NCBI GenBank assembly: GCA_029565395.1
Contig: JAKQOG010000287.1
Coordinates: 1-64,000 of the forward strand
Source: Candidatus Hydrogenedentota bacterium
Lineage (GTDB): Bacteria > Hydrogenedentota > Hydrogenedentia > Hydrogenedentales > CAILVY01
DNA length: 64,000 nucleotides
Reading direction: 5' to 3'
Shown in pieces: positions 17,833-26,111 of this stretch (its first letter is position 1; every line of letters starts with the position of its first letter). Under the pieces are notes generated by a model. It was not told the origin of the DNA and did no database searches. It worked only from the letters and a program-made list of their open reading frames with translations. A program made the position numbers and the translations under genes.

Positions 17833-18860
17833 TTTGCTGTTATTACTCCCTGCTCCACAAGCTTCCGTGCATCTATTCTGCGCAATTCAATGCGGGATAT
17901 TGCCTGCGAATACCGTTTGCGATTCGGGCACATTCCAATGGCTTCGTTGACACTCGCCAATGCGCCATCGTAATCGCTGGAGTATTCCTTGGCAACGCCG
18001 ATATCGAACAAGATTGCCGACATCTCTTTGGGTTTGACTTTTGGATTGCTTTTGGCTGCCTGGGCGGCTGCCTCAAAATGCGTTAACGCCTGATTGCATT
18101 GACCGGCGCGGAATAGCTGGATGCCCGCTTTAACGTCCGGCACATGACTGGCTTTGAAGAGGAATACCAAAACGTTCTCTGAGTAGGGTGCAATGCTTTT
18201 CATGAATTCCTGGGTGATATTGGCGTAACAATAATCATACAGATCGCGCGGTTCGAATGGGGGCGGAGGAGATTCCTCCCAATCGGAAAAGGCCGGCTTG
18301 CTTGCCGGTATCCGGTCCACCACTTCGCACTTCATTGTTTTAAGGTTGGTGACACTTACGGAAAGCGTCACGGAAGCGTCAGCGACGCGCCGGTACAGAA
18401 TCACGGTGTATCGAATTCCCTGAGAATTTGTACGCTCGAACTTTCCACTCTCCACGCGTTGACTGCACCGTTGATCAACCGAGCCGGTAATCAATGCGTC
18501 CGCACGCTGGACGCCAATGGCCTGATCGCCCGTGCCAATTCCACTCTGCTGAAGTTCAAGTTCGGTAATCCCCGCACGCAGGTTTTCCCTGTCCACCACG
18601 TCGTATTTCCCACAATCAAAGACGGCCTTTACAATGTTGGCCCGCAACTCTATCCCGCCTTCTCCTTTAACTCCGCCAATGGCTAAAGCTTTAACGCCCA
18701 CGAGGTTGATCTTGGCAGGGCGCAAGACCGTCGTGGTGACCTTTGTGCGCGCGCATCCAACGAGAAGTACAGCGCACGAAAGGGCAACCGCCGCAATTAA
18801 GAGAAAGGAATATGTGAATGAACAATGAGCCAACCGAAACGATTTCGTATGCATGAACAT
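17829..18860 (-). CDS. CsgG-family outer-membrane lipoprotein with a TPR tail
   Basis: A 343-residue lipoprotein, lipobox VLLVGC (Cys36). Residues about 40-230 resemble CsgG-type domains: LVGVKALAIGGVKGEGG..., GKYDVVDRENL, GVQRADALITGSV, and a long beta-rich stretch on how variables are modified. Residues about 245-330 form TPR-like helices (AGIQLFRAGQCNQALTHFEAAAQAAKSN). CsgG forms export pores for curli, but CsgG-fold lipoproteins have wider roles. No curli subunit genes lie nearby. It is the first gene of a two-gene operon. Confidence 0.62.
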   Translation of the reverse strand: MFMHTKSFRLAHCSFTYSFLLIAAVALSCAVLLVGCARTKVTTTVLRPAKINLVGVKALAIGGVKGEGGIELRANIVKAVFDCGKYDVVDRENLRAGITELELQQSGIGTGDQAIGVQRADALITGSVDQRCSQRVESGKFERTNSQGIRYTVILYRRVADASVTLSVSVTNLKTMKCEVVDRIPASKPAFSDWEESPPPPFEPRDLYDYCYANITQEFMKSIAPYSENVLVFLFKASHVPDVKAGIQLFRAGQCNQALTHFEAAAQAAKSNPKVKPKEMSAILFDIGVAKEYSSDYDGALASVNEAIGMCPNRKRYSQAISRIELRRIDARKLVEQGVITAK

Positions 18861-19171
18861 GCCTCCCAGTTAGGTGAATCACTGGCTTCTCCCAACCAGT
18901 GTTCACTTTTCCCATATAACAACACTTCTTAAAACCAGGGATTCCCCGCTTCACCTCGGATCTTTCCCGCACGGCAGAATAACGAAACACACAGGTTGTG
19001 CTTGACCTCTCCTGGTGAATCACCACCAACAAATCCGGACTTCGAATCCCACCCCGGCACCCTCTAGGAAAAATTTCCTATTTAAACGCCGTGGATGGGC
19101 ACATTTTATCCATGCCCGCATCTCTTGTCAAATCGTCGTTCAGACAGGCATTTTCAATGCGGAACCGGGCA
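18861..19171. other. 311-bp region without genes
   Basis: It lies between two minus-strand genes. It contains a directly repeated ggtgaatcac (18873-18882 and 19014-19023), a hairpin AGGAAA-AA-TTTCCT at 19066-19079, and should hold the promoter of the CsgG-like operon. No convincing -35/-10 or RNA gene is seen. Open frames crossing it are antisense to the neighbours. Confidence 0.4.
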
Positions 19172-19990
19172 TTATTTATGTTGTTTGAAGAGCCATTTGG
19201 CGGTTTCTTCGTCCTGGTATGCGTCATCCCAGGAATTATGTTCGGCATGGGGAAATTCAGTGTATTTGACGTTTCCGCCTGCCTTTTTAACGAGTTCGAC
19301 CATGGTCCGAGAGGCGGCGGGGGGTACCGCAGGGTCCTTGGCTCCGTGGAAGGCCCAAATGGGAAGTGTAGCGAGTTTTTTCGTGCGTTCCTCCATGGTT
19401 CCGAAGTCATGGGTGAGTTTTCGGTCGAGCAGTTTTTCGATTTGTGCAACATCGCCGCCGCCACAGATAGGAATGAGCGCGGCGAAGGTATCGGATTTTT
19501 CCGCGCCCCAGATCCAGGCGCCGAACCCCCCCATGGAGAGACCGGTGAGGTAGATGCGTTTGGGATCAATTTTATATGCTTCGCGGGTGTGCTGGAGGGC
19601 AGTTTCCATGGGGTCGAGAATCAGGTCCCAGAATCCGTCATCGGGGCATTGCGGGAAGAGAACGATGGCGGGGAATCGTTCGGGATAGAGGCGGATGGCG
19701 GCGCCGATGCCGACCTGGGTGTGCTTGAGTCCATCTGAACCGCGTTCGCCCGCGCCGTGGAGGAAAATGATGAGGGGCCATTCTTTATTGGGAGAATAAT
19801 CGTGCGGGACGTAGACCACGTACCGCCAGGTTTTGTGACCGTTTGAGAGGGTTTTATTGAGGAAACCGGTGGGGATGCCCTGGTCAAGGACCGGTTTGAA
19901 ATCCGTCATTTTGGCGTCGCCACTGGTGGCACATCCCGTTAACATTTTTAAGAGGCCTGCAAAGCTGAGTAACCACGCGCCGCGTTTCAT
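19172..19990 (-). CDS. Alpha/beta-hydrolase lipoprotein (esterase or depolymerase-like)
   Basis: A 272-residue lipoprotein with lipobox LTGC (Cys20). It has an alpha/beta-hydrolase fold: oxyanion block PLIIFLHGAGERG, nucleophile elbow GLSMGG, a probable acid in FHGAKDPAVPP and catalytic His in FPHAEHNSWDDAY. Similar secreted proteins are annotated as carbohydrate esterases, dienelactone hydrolases or polyhydroxybutyrate-depolymerase-like. Attachment to the membrane and the sulfatase-rich setting fit deacylation of polysaccharides, but the substrate is inferred. It faces the PmoA-like gene divergently. Confidence 0.78.
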   Translation of the reverse strand: MKRGAWLLSFAGLLKMLTGCATSGDAKMTDFKPVLDQGIPTGFLNKTLSNGHKTWRYVVYVPHDYSPNKEWPLIIFLHGAGERGSDGLKHTQVGIGAAIRLYPERFPAIVLFPQCPDDGFWDLILDPMETALQHTREAYKIDPKRIYLTGLSMGGFGAWIWGAEKSDTFAALIPICGGGDVAQIEKLLDRKLTHDFGTMEERTKKLATLPIWAFHGAKDPAVPPAASRTMVELVKKAGGNVKYTEFPHAEHNSWDDAYQDEETAKWLFKQHK

Positions 19991-20052
19991 AGGTTGCTCC
20001 TTCTGGTTTTGAATTTACCTTACCTTGTGGACAAATGGAATGCAACCTATGA

Positions 20053-20150
20053 TTGGTTAAACTTGCCGGACCAGTCGGATCATCCGGATCAACCGGATCA
20101 GATCGGATCGGTCAAACGGGCCGGAGCAGTCCAGACAGAATTTGCGGGTT
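20053..20150. repeat. Low-complexity ggatc-rich run before the PmoA-like gene
   Basis: The run is made of gatcatccggatcaaccgg-type short units, ending gtcaaacgggccgg. An in-frame open stretch back to 20053 passes through it, but it is not protein-like. Such short-unit runs between genes are common in this lineage. It may add promoter or spacer structure between the divergent genes. Confidence 0.5.
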
Positions 20151-20208
20151 TGGCGCTAGTTTGGTAGAGTTAGCGGATGTTCAGAGCAACTGTTGGGAGA
20201 AAAAGTCC

Positions 20209-21459
20209 ATGCGAAACGTTAGATATTTAGTGACGGTGCTGGTTTTGGGAATAGTATTGGGCGCGGGTGCGCAAACGCTGGATGGGAAGAAGATCCACAT
20301 GAAAGCGGGTGAGGTGGAAAGCCTGAATGTCCCATTGACCTTGAAGAGTGATGTCGCGTCGACAGATGATGTGCTCAAGGTGTTGGAGGCGAAGACAGGC
20401 AAGCTGTTCCCTGCAACGTTGCGCAATGGCGATCTGGTATTTATTTCGGAGGGTGCGATGCCTAAAACGGAGCACGAGTATACCGTCAAGGTGGAGAAGA
20501 AGACACCGGCGTATGCGCCGCATGTGCTGATTACGAAGCAGGAAGGCAAAGCCATTCTGGATATATTGGTCGATGACAAGCTTTTTACCTCATATCATTA
20601 TGGTGCGGAGTGGAAAAAGCCGTTTTTGTGGCCGGTGAATTCCGAGGGGGATGTGCCGCTTACGCGCGATTTCCCGATGAAGCAGGACGGGCCGTTGAGT
20701 TCGCCGAAAGATCATCCGCATCAGAAGTCGATGTGGACGGCGTATGGCGCGGTGAATGGCGTGGATTGTTGGGCGGAAGGGGAAGGCAGCGGCTTCCAGG
20801 TGAGTGGCGATCCCACGTTTGGCTCGGGCGATGCGTATGGCTGGATTGCGGTTACGAATGTATGGCAGGACAAGGACCATAAGCCGGTAATTACAGAATC
20901 ACGGGAATACCGGTTCTATGCGATGCCAGAGAAGGGCCGGATGATTGACGTGTTTGTGACGTTCAGCGCGGACTATGGCGACATCACGTTTAAGGACACG
21001 AAGGAAGGCGGGATTATTTCGGTGCGGATGCGTCCGGATATGTGCGAGAACTACAAGGCACATCCGGGGGTGATCACCAATGCCTTTGGCGAAAATGGGA
21101 TGGCGAAATGCTGGGGCAAGCCATCGCCGTGGATCGATTATTCCGGAGAAATCAATGATGTGGGCTGGCGCGGCATTTCGTTTTTTGATAATCCGGCAAA
21201 TTTGCGGTATCCGACCTCATGGCACGTGCGGGATTATGGGTTGATGGGCGCGAACTGCTTTGGCTGGTCGGAATTCACCAAAATGGACTACAACAAGCCG
21301 CTGCTGCCTAGTAATAATGGCGATTATTCCTTCAAATCCGGCGAGAAGCTTGCCTTCACGTACCGGGTGTATGTGCATTCCGGCGATGTGACGAAATCGG
21401 CTGTTGCGGATCGCTATGCCGATTACAAAACCCCGCCACAAGTGGAATGGGTAAAATGA
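20209..21459 (+). CDS. Secreted PmoA-family (DUF6807) protein
   Basis: About 416 residues with signal peptide MRNVRYLVTVLVLGIVLGAGAQ. The family core has SSPKDHPHQKSMWTAYGAVNGVDCW, a His-rich motif, then DYGLMGANCFGWSEF near the end. PmoA-like proteins are common beside sulfatases, Gfo/Idh oxidoreductases and ThuA genes in PVC-type degraders; their reaction is not established. The name recalls an early annotation and has nothing to do with methane monooxygenase here. The start is ATG 20209 with GGGAGA, not the earlier in-frame codon. Confidence 0.85.
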   Translation: MRNVRYLVTVLVLGIVLGAGAQTLDGKKIHMKAGEVESLNVPLTLKSDVASTDDVLKVLEAKTGKLFPATLRNGDLVFISEGAMPKTEHEYTVKVEKKTPAYAPHVLITKQEGKAILDILVDDKLFTSYHYGAEWKKPFLWPVNSEGDVPLTRDFPMKQDGPLSSPKDHPHQKSMWTAYGAVNGVDCWAEGEGSGFQVSGDPTFGSGDAYGWIAVTNVWQDKDHKPVITESREYRFYAMPEKGRMIDVFVTFSADYGDITFKDTKEGGIISVRMRPDMCENYKAHPGVITNAFGENGMAKCWGKPSPWIDYSGEINDVGWRGISFFDNPANLRYPTSWHVRDYGLMGANCFGWSEFTKMDYNKPLLPSNNGDYSFKSGEKLAFTYRVYVHSGDVTKSAVADRYADYKTPPQVEWVK

Positions 21460-21464
21460 AGATT

Positions 21465-21550
21465 GTAGGTCCCATCTCCAGGTGGGACTTCTTGAGATTA
21501 ATGGTGTGATCTGAACGGGAAGAGTCCCGCCTGGAGATGGGACCTCCTAC
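21465..21550. repeat. Long inverted repeat after the PmoA-like gene
   Basis: gtaggtcccatctccaggtg (21465-21484) and its near-exact complement cctggagatgggacctccta (from 21531) are the arms, extending to gactctt/agagtc around a loop of about 30 nt. The unit is one of a recurring class of hairpin repeats between genes. It probably works as a transcript-end structure for the upstream gene. Confidence 0.75.
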
Positions 21551-21578
21551 TATGACCTGCAAGGAGTGAAAGAGAGTC

Positions 21579-22592
21579 ATGGCGCTGAATGTTGCGATTG
21601 TGGGTATGGGCGGGATTGGAAATGTGCACGCCCGGTGTTATCAGAAGGAGCCGCTGGCGAAGATTGTGGCGGTATGCGACATCATCAAGGAGCGGGCCGG
21701 TGCGGCGGCGGAGGCGTATGGCGCGCCCGCGTTTTATAGTGTGCAGGACATGCTGAAGGCGGGTATTCCAATTGATTGCGCGAGCATGTGTACGGCGGGG
21801 AAGGAAAACGGCGGCGATCACTATGTGCCCACGATGGAATTGCTGGAGGCGGGGATCCCGGTGTTAGGCGAGAAGCCTATTTCGAATGAACTTCCGAAGG
21901 CCCGGGAAATGGTGTCTCTTGCGCGGAAGAAAAATCTTCGCTATGCCATTGACTTGAATCACCGATTCACACCGGCGGCGCGGCGGGCCAAGCAATGGAT
22001 CACGGAAAACCGCCTGGGCCGTCTTCATATCATTAACATGACGATGTGGATTGACAATCCGAACGAAACCGCGCCGCATTTCCATGTTCGTGCGCTGCAT
22101 CCGCATTCCATCGACGTTATGCGGTATTTCTGCGGGGATGTCGTGAGTGTGCACTGCATCTTTTTACACGGAGAAACCCGCGATGGAAAGGTGCGGAACT
22201 GCTGGTCGAATCTCCAGGCCAACATGCAGTTCGAGAACGGGGTATTGGGTCACTTGACCGGAAGTTATGACGCGGGGGGCGGTTTTGGGCTGGAACGCTG
22301 CGAAGTGACGGGGAGCCTGGGCCGGTTTCTTATCGAGGAAGCCTGTGAAGAACTCTGGTATTGTTCGAGGAACGGCACGGAAAAAGAGCATTACCATCAT
22401 CTGGGCGGGATGACGAATTTCGGCGAGACGTTTCAGGACCGCATCCATGTGTGGGTGGAACAAAATGAAGCCAAGCTCCCGCCGGACAAGATTGACGGTT
22501 CCGGGGAAGACGCCCTGCGCGCGCAATGCATCATCGAGGCGTGCATAGAATCCTGGGAAAAGCGTTGTGTAGTGGACGTGAAGTACGAATGA
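21579..22592 (+). CDS. Gfo/Idh/MocA family oxidoreductase
   Basis: A 337-residue NAD(P)-dependent sugar or inositol oxidoreductase. The Rossmann start is VAIVGMGGIGNVHARCY, then the EKP motif (LGEKPISNE) and the C-terminal DLNHRFTPAARRAKQWI. The catalytic region contains HVRALHPHSIDVMRYF with its His. It is cytoplasmic (no signal). It is followed 8 nt later by the sugar isomerase, suggesting a two-step sugar conversion. Confidence 0.88.
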   Translation: MALNVAIVGMGGIGNVHARCYQKEPLAKIVAVCDIIKERAGAAAEAYGAPAFYSVQDMLKAGIPIDCASMCTAGKENGGDHYVPTMELLEAGIPVLGEKPISNELPKAREMVSLARKKNLRYAIDLNHRFTPAARRAKQWITENRLGRLHIINMTMWIDNPNETAPHFHVRALHPHSIDVMRYFCGDVVSVHCIFLHGETRDGKVRNCWSNLQANMQFENGVLGHLTGSYDAGGGFGLERCEVTGSLGRFLIEEACEELWYCSRNGTEKEHYHHLGGMTNFGETFQDRIHVWVEQNEAKLPPDKIDGSGEDALRAQCIIEACIESWEKRCVVDVKYE

Positions 22593-22600
22593 GGTGATGC

Positions 22601-23401
22601 ATGATTAAACTGGGCGTCAATACGGTGCTGTTCGGCGGGTATGATTTCCGCACGGCCATGGAACATATCAAGTGGGCGGGGTACGATGCGGCGGAAATCT
22701 CGGCGATCAAGGGCATGTGCGAGCATCTTTGTCTGGACACCTGGAAAAAGGATGCGACGGACATCAAGGCGGTGGTGGAGGATCTTCAACTTCCCCTGAC
22801 AGCGATGGAAGAAGCGGCGTTAGATGAAGAACGGCTGATGCTGGCCTTTGAGGCAGGGGCGGAGATCGGGATTCCAGTGGTGAATGTCGGTCCGGGCGGA
22901 CAGATGAATAACGAAGACGATCTTAAAAAATGTATAGATCTTTTGGCGAAGATGTCAGAGAAGGCCGAACCGTTTGGGGTGAGTCTATGCGTGAAGGCAC
23001 ATGTGGGCGCGGCGATTTGGAATACGCAAAGCACCTTGCAGGCCATGGCGCAGATAGACTCTCCCGCCTTCGGGATCGACATGGATCCGAGCCACATTCA
23101 CCGGGCAGGCGAAGTACCGAAAGAAGCGTTGTCTAAGGTGATCTCACGGGTGAAGCATGTGCATATCCGCGATTGCCAGGGATCGGGGCCGAGTCCGGGT
23201 GTGCCGGAGATGCAGGCGTGCGGGCGTGGTGAAATTGACTTGATGGGCTATTGTGAAGTAATGTCTGAAGCTGGGTATGATGGTCCGGTAAACCTGGAAG
23301 TCATTGGCGCGTGCGAATACCCGGTGAGCCGGTGCGCCATCATTGCAGCGGAGAGCTACGGTTACTTGAATGCGTGTTTGAAATCGTGCGGCGCACGATA
23401 A
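22601..23401 (+). CDS. Sugar phosphate isomerase/epimerase (xylose-isomerase-like TIM barrel)
   Basis: A 266-residue TIM-barrel protein of the AP endonuclease 2/xylose isomerase superfamily. Metal-site segments are FGIDMDPSHIHRAGE, HVHIRDCQG and a C-terminal LEVIGACEYP; Glu72 region TAMEEAALDEE begins the barrel's second half. Family members isomerise or epimerise inosose, xylulose, tagatose and like compounds. Close linkage to the oxidoreductase supports a sugar pathway; the substrate cannot be read from sequence. Confidence 0.82.
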   Translation: MIKLGVNTVLFGGYDFRTAMEHIKWAGYDAAEISAIKGMCEHLCLDTWKKDATDIKAVVEDLQLPLTAMEEAALDEERLMLAFEAGAEIGIPVVNVGPGGQMNNEDDLKKCIDLLAKMSEKAEPFGVSLCVKAHVGAAIWNTQSTLQAMAQIDSPAFGIDMDPSHIHRAGEVPKEALSKVISRVKHVHIRDCQGSGPSPGVPEMQACGRGEIDLMGYCEVMSEAGYDGPVNLEVIGACEYPVSRCAIIAAESYGYLNACLKSCGAR

Positions 23402-23410
23402 GGAATATTC

Positions 23411-23535
23411 CCGGATTGCACCGATTTTCACAGATTTTATGAAGCTGTAAGGCGCGGTTACTCGCTTCATTTAGACATTTATACAGGTCATTTGCCTGAG
23501 GTTTTCTGGAATCTGTGAAAATCCGTGCAATCCGG
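23411..23535. repeat. Pair of 26-bp inverted repeats flanking about 73 bp
   Basis: ccggattgcaccgattttca (starting 23411, continuing cagatt) and aatctgtgaaaatccgtgca (starting 23510, continuing atccgg) are complementary over 26 bp with one mismatch. Motifs of the form aatctgtgaaaatccgtgca are widely dispersed between genes in this type of genome. It lies between the isomerase and the sulfatase. Confidence 0.75.
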
Positions 23536-23557
23536 TGCTTGAACGAAAGGGATCGGC

Positions 23558-24910
23558 ATGCCAAAACGTCTCCCCAATATTCTTGTCTTTGCCATAGACA
23601 GTATCCGGCGCGATCATATGAGCTGCTATGGATATTCCCGGCTCACCACACCCTATTTTGATCGGCTGGCCGCACAGGGCACGTTGGTGGAAAATGCCTT
23701 CAGCGCCTATATTCCCACGACCCCGGCGTATACGAGCATGTTGACCGGTCAGGATGTGATTAACCACCAGATGGTTTCGCTGGGGCCCAAAGGACCGCTG
23801 GATCGCAAGCAACCAACATTGCCGGAGATTCTACGGCGCGCGGGATATAAAAGCACGGTGGTGGGGTTTGACAAGGGGTTTTACCGGGGATTCGACAAGT
23901 ATCTGAATTTTCCGGGTTGGCCTTCCTGGGAGGACCGCCCGGCGCGCAAAGCGGAAAATTTGAATGCGGTGACGCTGCCGGAGTTGGATCGTTTGCACAA
24001 GTCAGGGAAGCCCTGGCTGCTTTTCCTGCGCCACATGGACCCACACTCGCCTTATCTTCCACCCGCGCCGTATGACAAGTTGTTTTATGCCAAAGATCCA
24101 TGCGATCCCAAACTTCCCTTCAGTATGAAGCCGGTCTTTGATTTTAAGCCGTTCCGCGATTTCCACAAGTCGTGGATGCCACCCGGCTTGCGCGATAAGG
24201 ATTATGTGATCGCACAGTATGACGGCGAACTGGCGTACATGGACGCCTGTTGTCAGCAGATCATTACACGCGTAGAAGAACTGGGTTGCATGGAAGATAC
24301 GCTCGTTGTTATTACCGGCGACCATGGGGAAACGCTGTACGACCATGAAATCTGGTTTGACCATCATGGCCTCTATGAATGTACTTTAGTCGTGCCATTG
24401 ATTTACTTTTGGCCGGGAAAAGTGCCGGTGGGCCGGCGTATCAATTCCTATTCCCTACACGAGGATCTTATCCCAACGATTTTGGATATTTGCGGCCTCA
24501 ATCCGTTCGCCAAAGGAGTACCCTTTGACGGTATTTCGCTGAAACCGTACTTTTCCGCGCCACAGGAGAGTCCCCGGTCGGAATTTTATATTACGGAGTG
24601 CACGTGGCAGCGGAAACACGGCTGGCGCACGCCAATTTATAAATTTTGGGACGCCTTGGAGCCCGATTTCCATGGCAAGCCGCCCGTGGAACTCTATAAC
24701 CTTATCGAGGACCCGGAGGAATCCAACAACCTTGCGGATCAGCAGCCGGAAGTGGTGGAAATGCTGCGTGGACGCATGAACGCTTGGATTGCCAAGCGCT
24801 GCAAGCAGACCGGGAAGAAGAATCCGATTCATGATTACGTAATTGGGGTGGATAAGTATATTGGGTCGATTGCAGCGGCGGAGAAACTACAAAGCTCGAA
24901 AAAGAAATGA
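23558..24910 (+). CDS. Sulfatase-family protein lacking the Cys/Ser active site
   Basis: A 450-residue protein with the sulfatase/alkaline phosphatase superfamily fold: metal ligand D14 in VFAIDSIRRDH, FLRHMDPHSPYLPP, VITGDHGETLYDHEIW and LYNLIEDPEESNNLAD. At the place of the usual C-x-P-x-R it reads T54-T-P-A-Y58, so there is no Cys or Ser to become formylglycine and no following Arg. Thr is the nucleophile in some relatives such as phosphoglycerol transferases. It may be a phosphotransferase or phosphodiesterase, or an inactive enzyme. It has no signal peptide. Confidence 0.85.
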   Translation: MPKRLPNILVFAIDSIRRDHMSCYGYSRLTTPYFDRLAAQGTLVENAFSAYIPTTPAYTSMLTGQDVINHQMVSLGPKGPLDRKQPTLPEILRRAGYKSTVVGFDKGFYRGFDKYLNFPGWPSWEDRPARKAENLNAVTLPELDRLHKSGKPWLLFLRHMDPHSPYLPPAPYDKLFYAKDPCDPKLPFSMKPVFDFKPFRDFHKSWMPPGLRDKDYVIAQYDGELAYMDACCQQIITRVEELGCMEDTLVVITGDHGETLYDHEIWFDHHGLYECTLVVPLIYFWPGKVPVGRRINSYSLHEDLIPTILDICGLNPFAKGVPFDGISLKPYFSAPQESPRSEFYITECTWQRKHGWRTPIYKFWDALEPDFHGKPPVELYNLIEDPEESNNLADQQPEVVEMLRGRMNAWIAKRCKQTGKKNPIHDYVIGVDKYIGSIAAAEKLQSSKKK

Positions 24911-25029
24911 TGTATTTAGTTTTTGGGCGGGGGTATGGACTCTATAGATTTTATGGACATGGGCGCATGAGGGACAACTGATCCATTTGGCATGTGAGGT
25001 TGCGGAAGGGTGAAGAAAGTGCTGGGGAG

Positions 25030-25044
25030 CGGCAGGAATTGCCG
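25030..25044. promoter_or_regulatory. 15-bp palindrome, candidate activator site for the flagellar sigma-54 promoter
   Basis: CGGCA-GGAAT-TGCCG is a perfect inverted repeat about 99 bp upstream of the expected transcription start. It is like the CGGCA-type ftr sites that FlbD uses in Caulobacter flagellar genes (established for that species). The activator here is unknown. Confidence 0.55.
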
Positions 25045-25110
25045 GAAGTACTTGTTTGCTTCAAAAACCTAACTTATTGATTTTAAAGGGGTTAACAACA
25101 TTTTCCTGCT

Positions 25111-25126
25111 TGGCATAGGGGTTGCT
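25111..25126 (+). promoter_or_regulatory. Sigma-54 (-24/-12) promoter of the flagellar operon
   Basis: TGGCATAGGGGTTGCT has GG and GC exactly 10 bases apart and matches the TGGCAC-N5-TTGCW consensus at all but one position. It faces flgF and lies about 210 bp before its start. A bacterial enhancer-binding protein would be required. Confidence 0.75.
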
Positions 25127-25333
25127 TTCTTTTAATTAGCAGGCTTGGCTCCCATCCAGGTCTGTCTTCGTGAGTGGTTGGCCCAGCGCGCTGGTGCGTT
25201 ATCCCATTGGCGCACCGGAATCCGTCGCGGGAATATGCGCGGGCCTTCCTTGAGCATAACGCGTAAAGCGTTTTGAATAGAGCGGTTACTGGGTTAGCGC
25301 GCCTGAGGAGGCGCACATGGGAGGCGATTGGCG

Positions 25334-26092
25334 ATGATACAAGGGCTGTATGCGGCGGCGAACGGAATGATGGCCGTGGAAGCGCGGCAGGATGCCATCG
25401 CAAATAACATCGCCAACGCCTCAACGGTTGGATTCAAGTCGGTGGCGCCTGTGGAATTAGGTTTTTACCAGACGTTATCCCAGAAATTGCAAAAGCCTTT
25501 CCATTATGACATCAATCCTGCCCCGGCTGGCGGGGTGAAGGTAGTGGAAACCTACACAAATCTTGCGGCGGGGGTAGTCCGGCAGTCGGACAATCCCCTC
25601 CACATTGCACTGCAAGGACCAGGCTACTTTGCGGTGGATACGGCGAAGGGCGAACGCTATACCCGGGCGGGGGATTTTACCTGTGATGAACAAGGCCGGT
25701 TGTGCAGTTCGGAAGGATATGCCGTTCAAAGCACCAGCGGCCAGCCTATTGATGTGCGCGGTGGACAGGTAAATGTGGATCGCGAAGGCAGGGTGACCGT
25801 GGATGGCGTGGAAGCGGGAATTATCCGCGTGGTGGAGTTTGAAAATCCGGAACGCCTGCTGCGAGAAGGGAACAATCTTTATGCGGCCTCGGAGGAGGTT
25901 ATCCAGAAATCCGCCGAAGCCGCCAATACAACGGTACAGCAGAATTATTTGGAAATGTCGAACGTGGATCTGCCCCATGAAATGATTGTGATGATGCTTG
26001 GACTCCGCGCCTACGAGGCTAATCAGCGGGCCATAGAAGCGATGGATTCCACGATGGGGCGGTTAATCGATCAAGTTGGAATGCCGGCGTAA
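25334..26092 (+). CDS. flgF: Flagellar basal-body rod protein FlgF
   Basis: FlgF is a proximal-rod subunit of the flagellum. The 252-residue protein opens with MIQGLYAAANGMMAVEARQD and IANNIANASTVGFKS, the rod-protein N-domain, and ends with YLEMSNVDLPHEMIVMML...YEANQRAIEAMD, the C-terminal rod motif. It has ALQGPGYFAVDTAKG, RYTRAGDFTCDEQG. The start is ATG 25334 with GGGAGG, not the TTG six bases before. It heads a flagellar operon after the sigma-54 promoter. Confidence 0.93.
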   Translation: MIQGLYAAANGMMAVEARQDAIANNIANASTVGFKSVAPVELGFYQTLSQKLQKPFHYDINPAPAGGVKVVETYTNLAAGVVRQSDNPLHIALQGPGYFAVDTAKGERYTRAGDFTCDEQGRLCSSEGYAVQSTSGQPIDVRGGQVNVDREGRVTVDGVEAGIIRVVEFENPERLLREGNNLYAASEEVIQKSAEAANTTVQQNYLEMSNVDLPHEMIVMMLGLRAYEANQRAIEAMDSTMGRLIDQVGMPA

Positions 26093-26111
26093 CGTAAGGA
26101 GGAAGACATTC

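Larger units (their letters stand above)
24911..25333 (+). other. 423-bp region before flgF: flagellar control region
   Basis: It holds no convincing gene. It contains a 15-bp palindrome at 25030-25044, a strong sigma-54 promoter at 25111-25126, and a 190-nt leader ending with a hairpin, GCGCCT-GAGG-AGGCGC (25299-25314). GGA triplets in the loop region and before the start could bind CsrA (speculative). An antisense reading frame over 25092-25424 is not protein-like. Confidence 0.65.

Noticed and set aside
18691..19032. A 113-codon minus-strand frame overlapping the CsgG-like gene start
   Set aside because: It crosses into the lipoprotein signal region in another frame with no ribosome-binding site and no conserved features.
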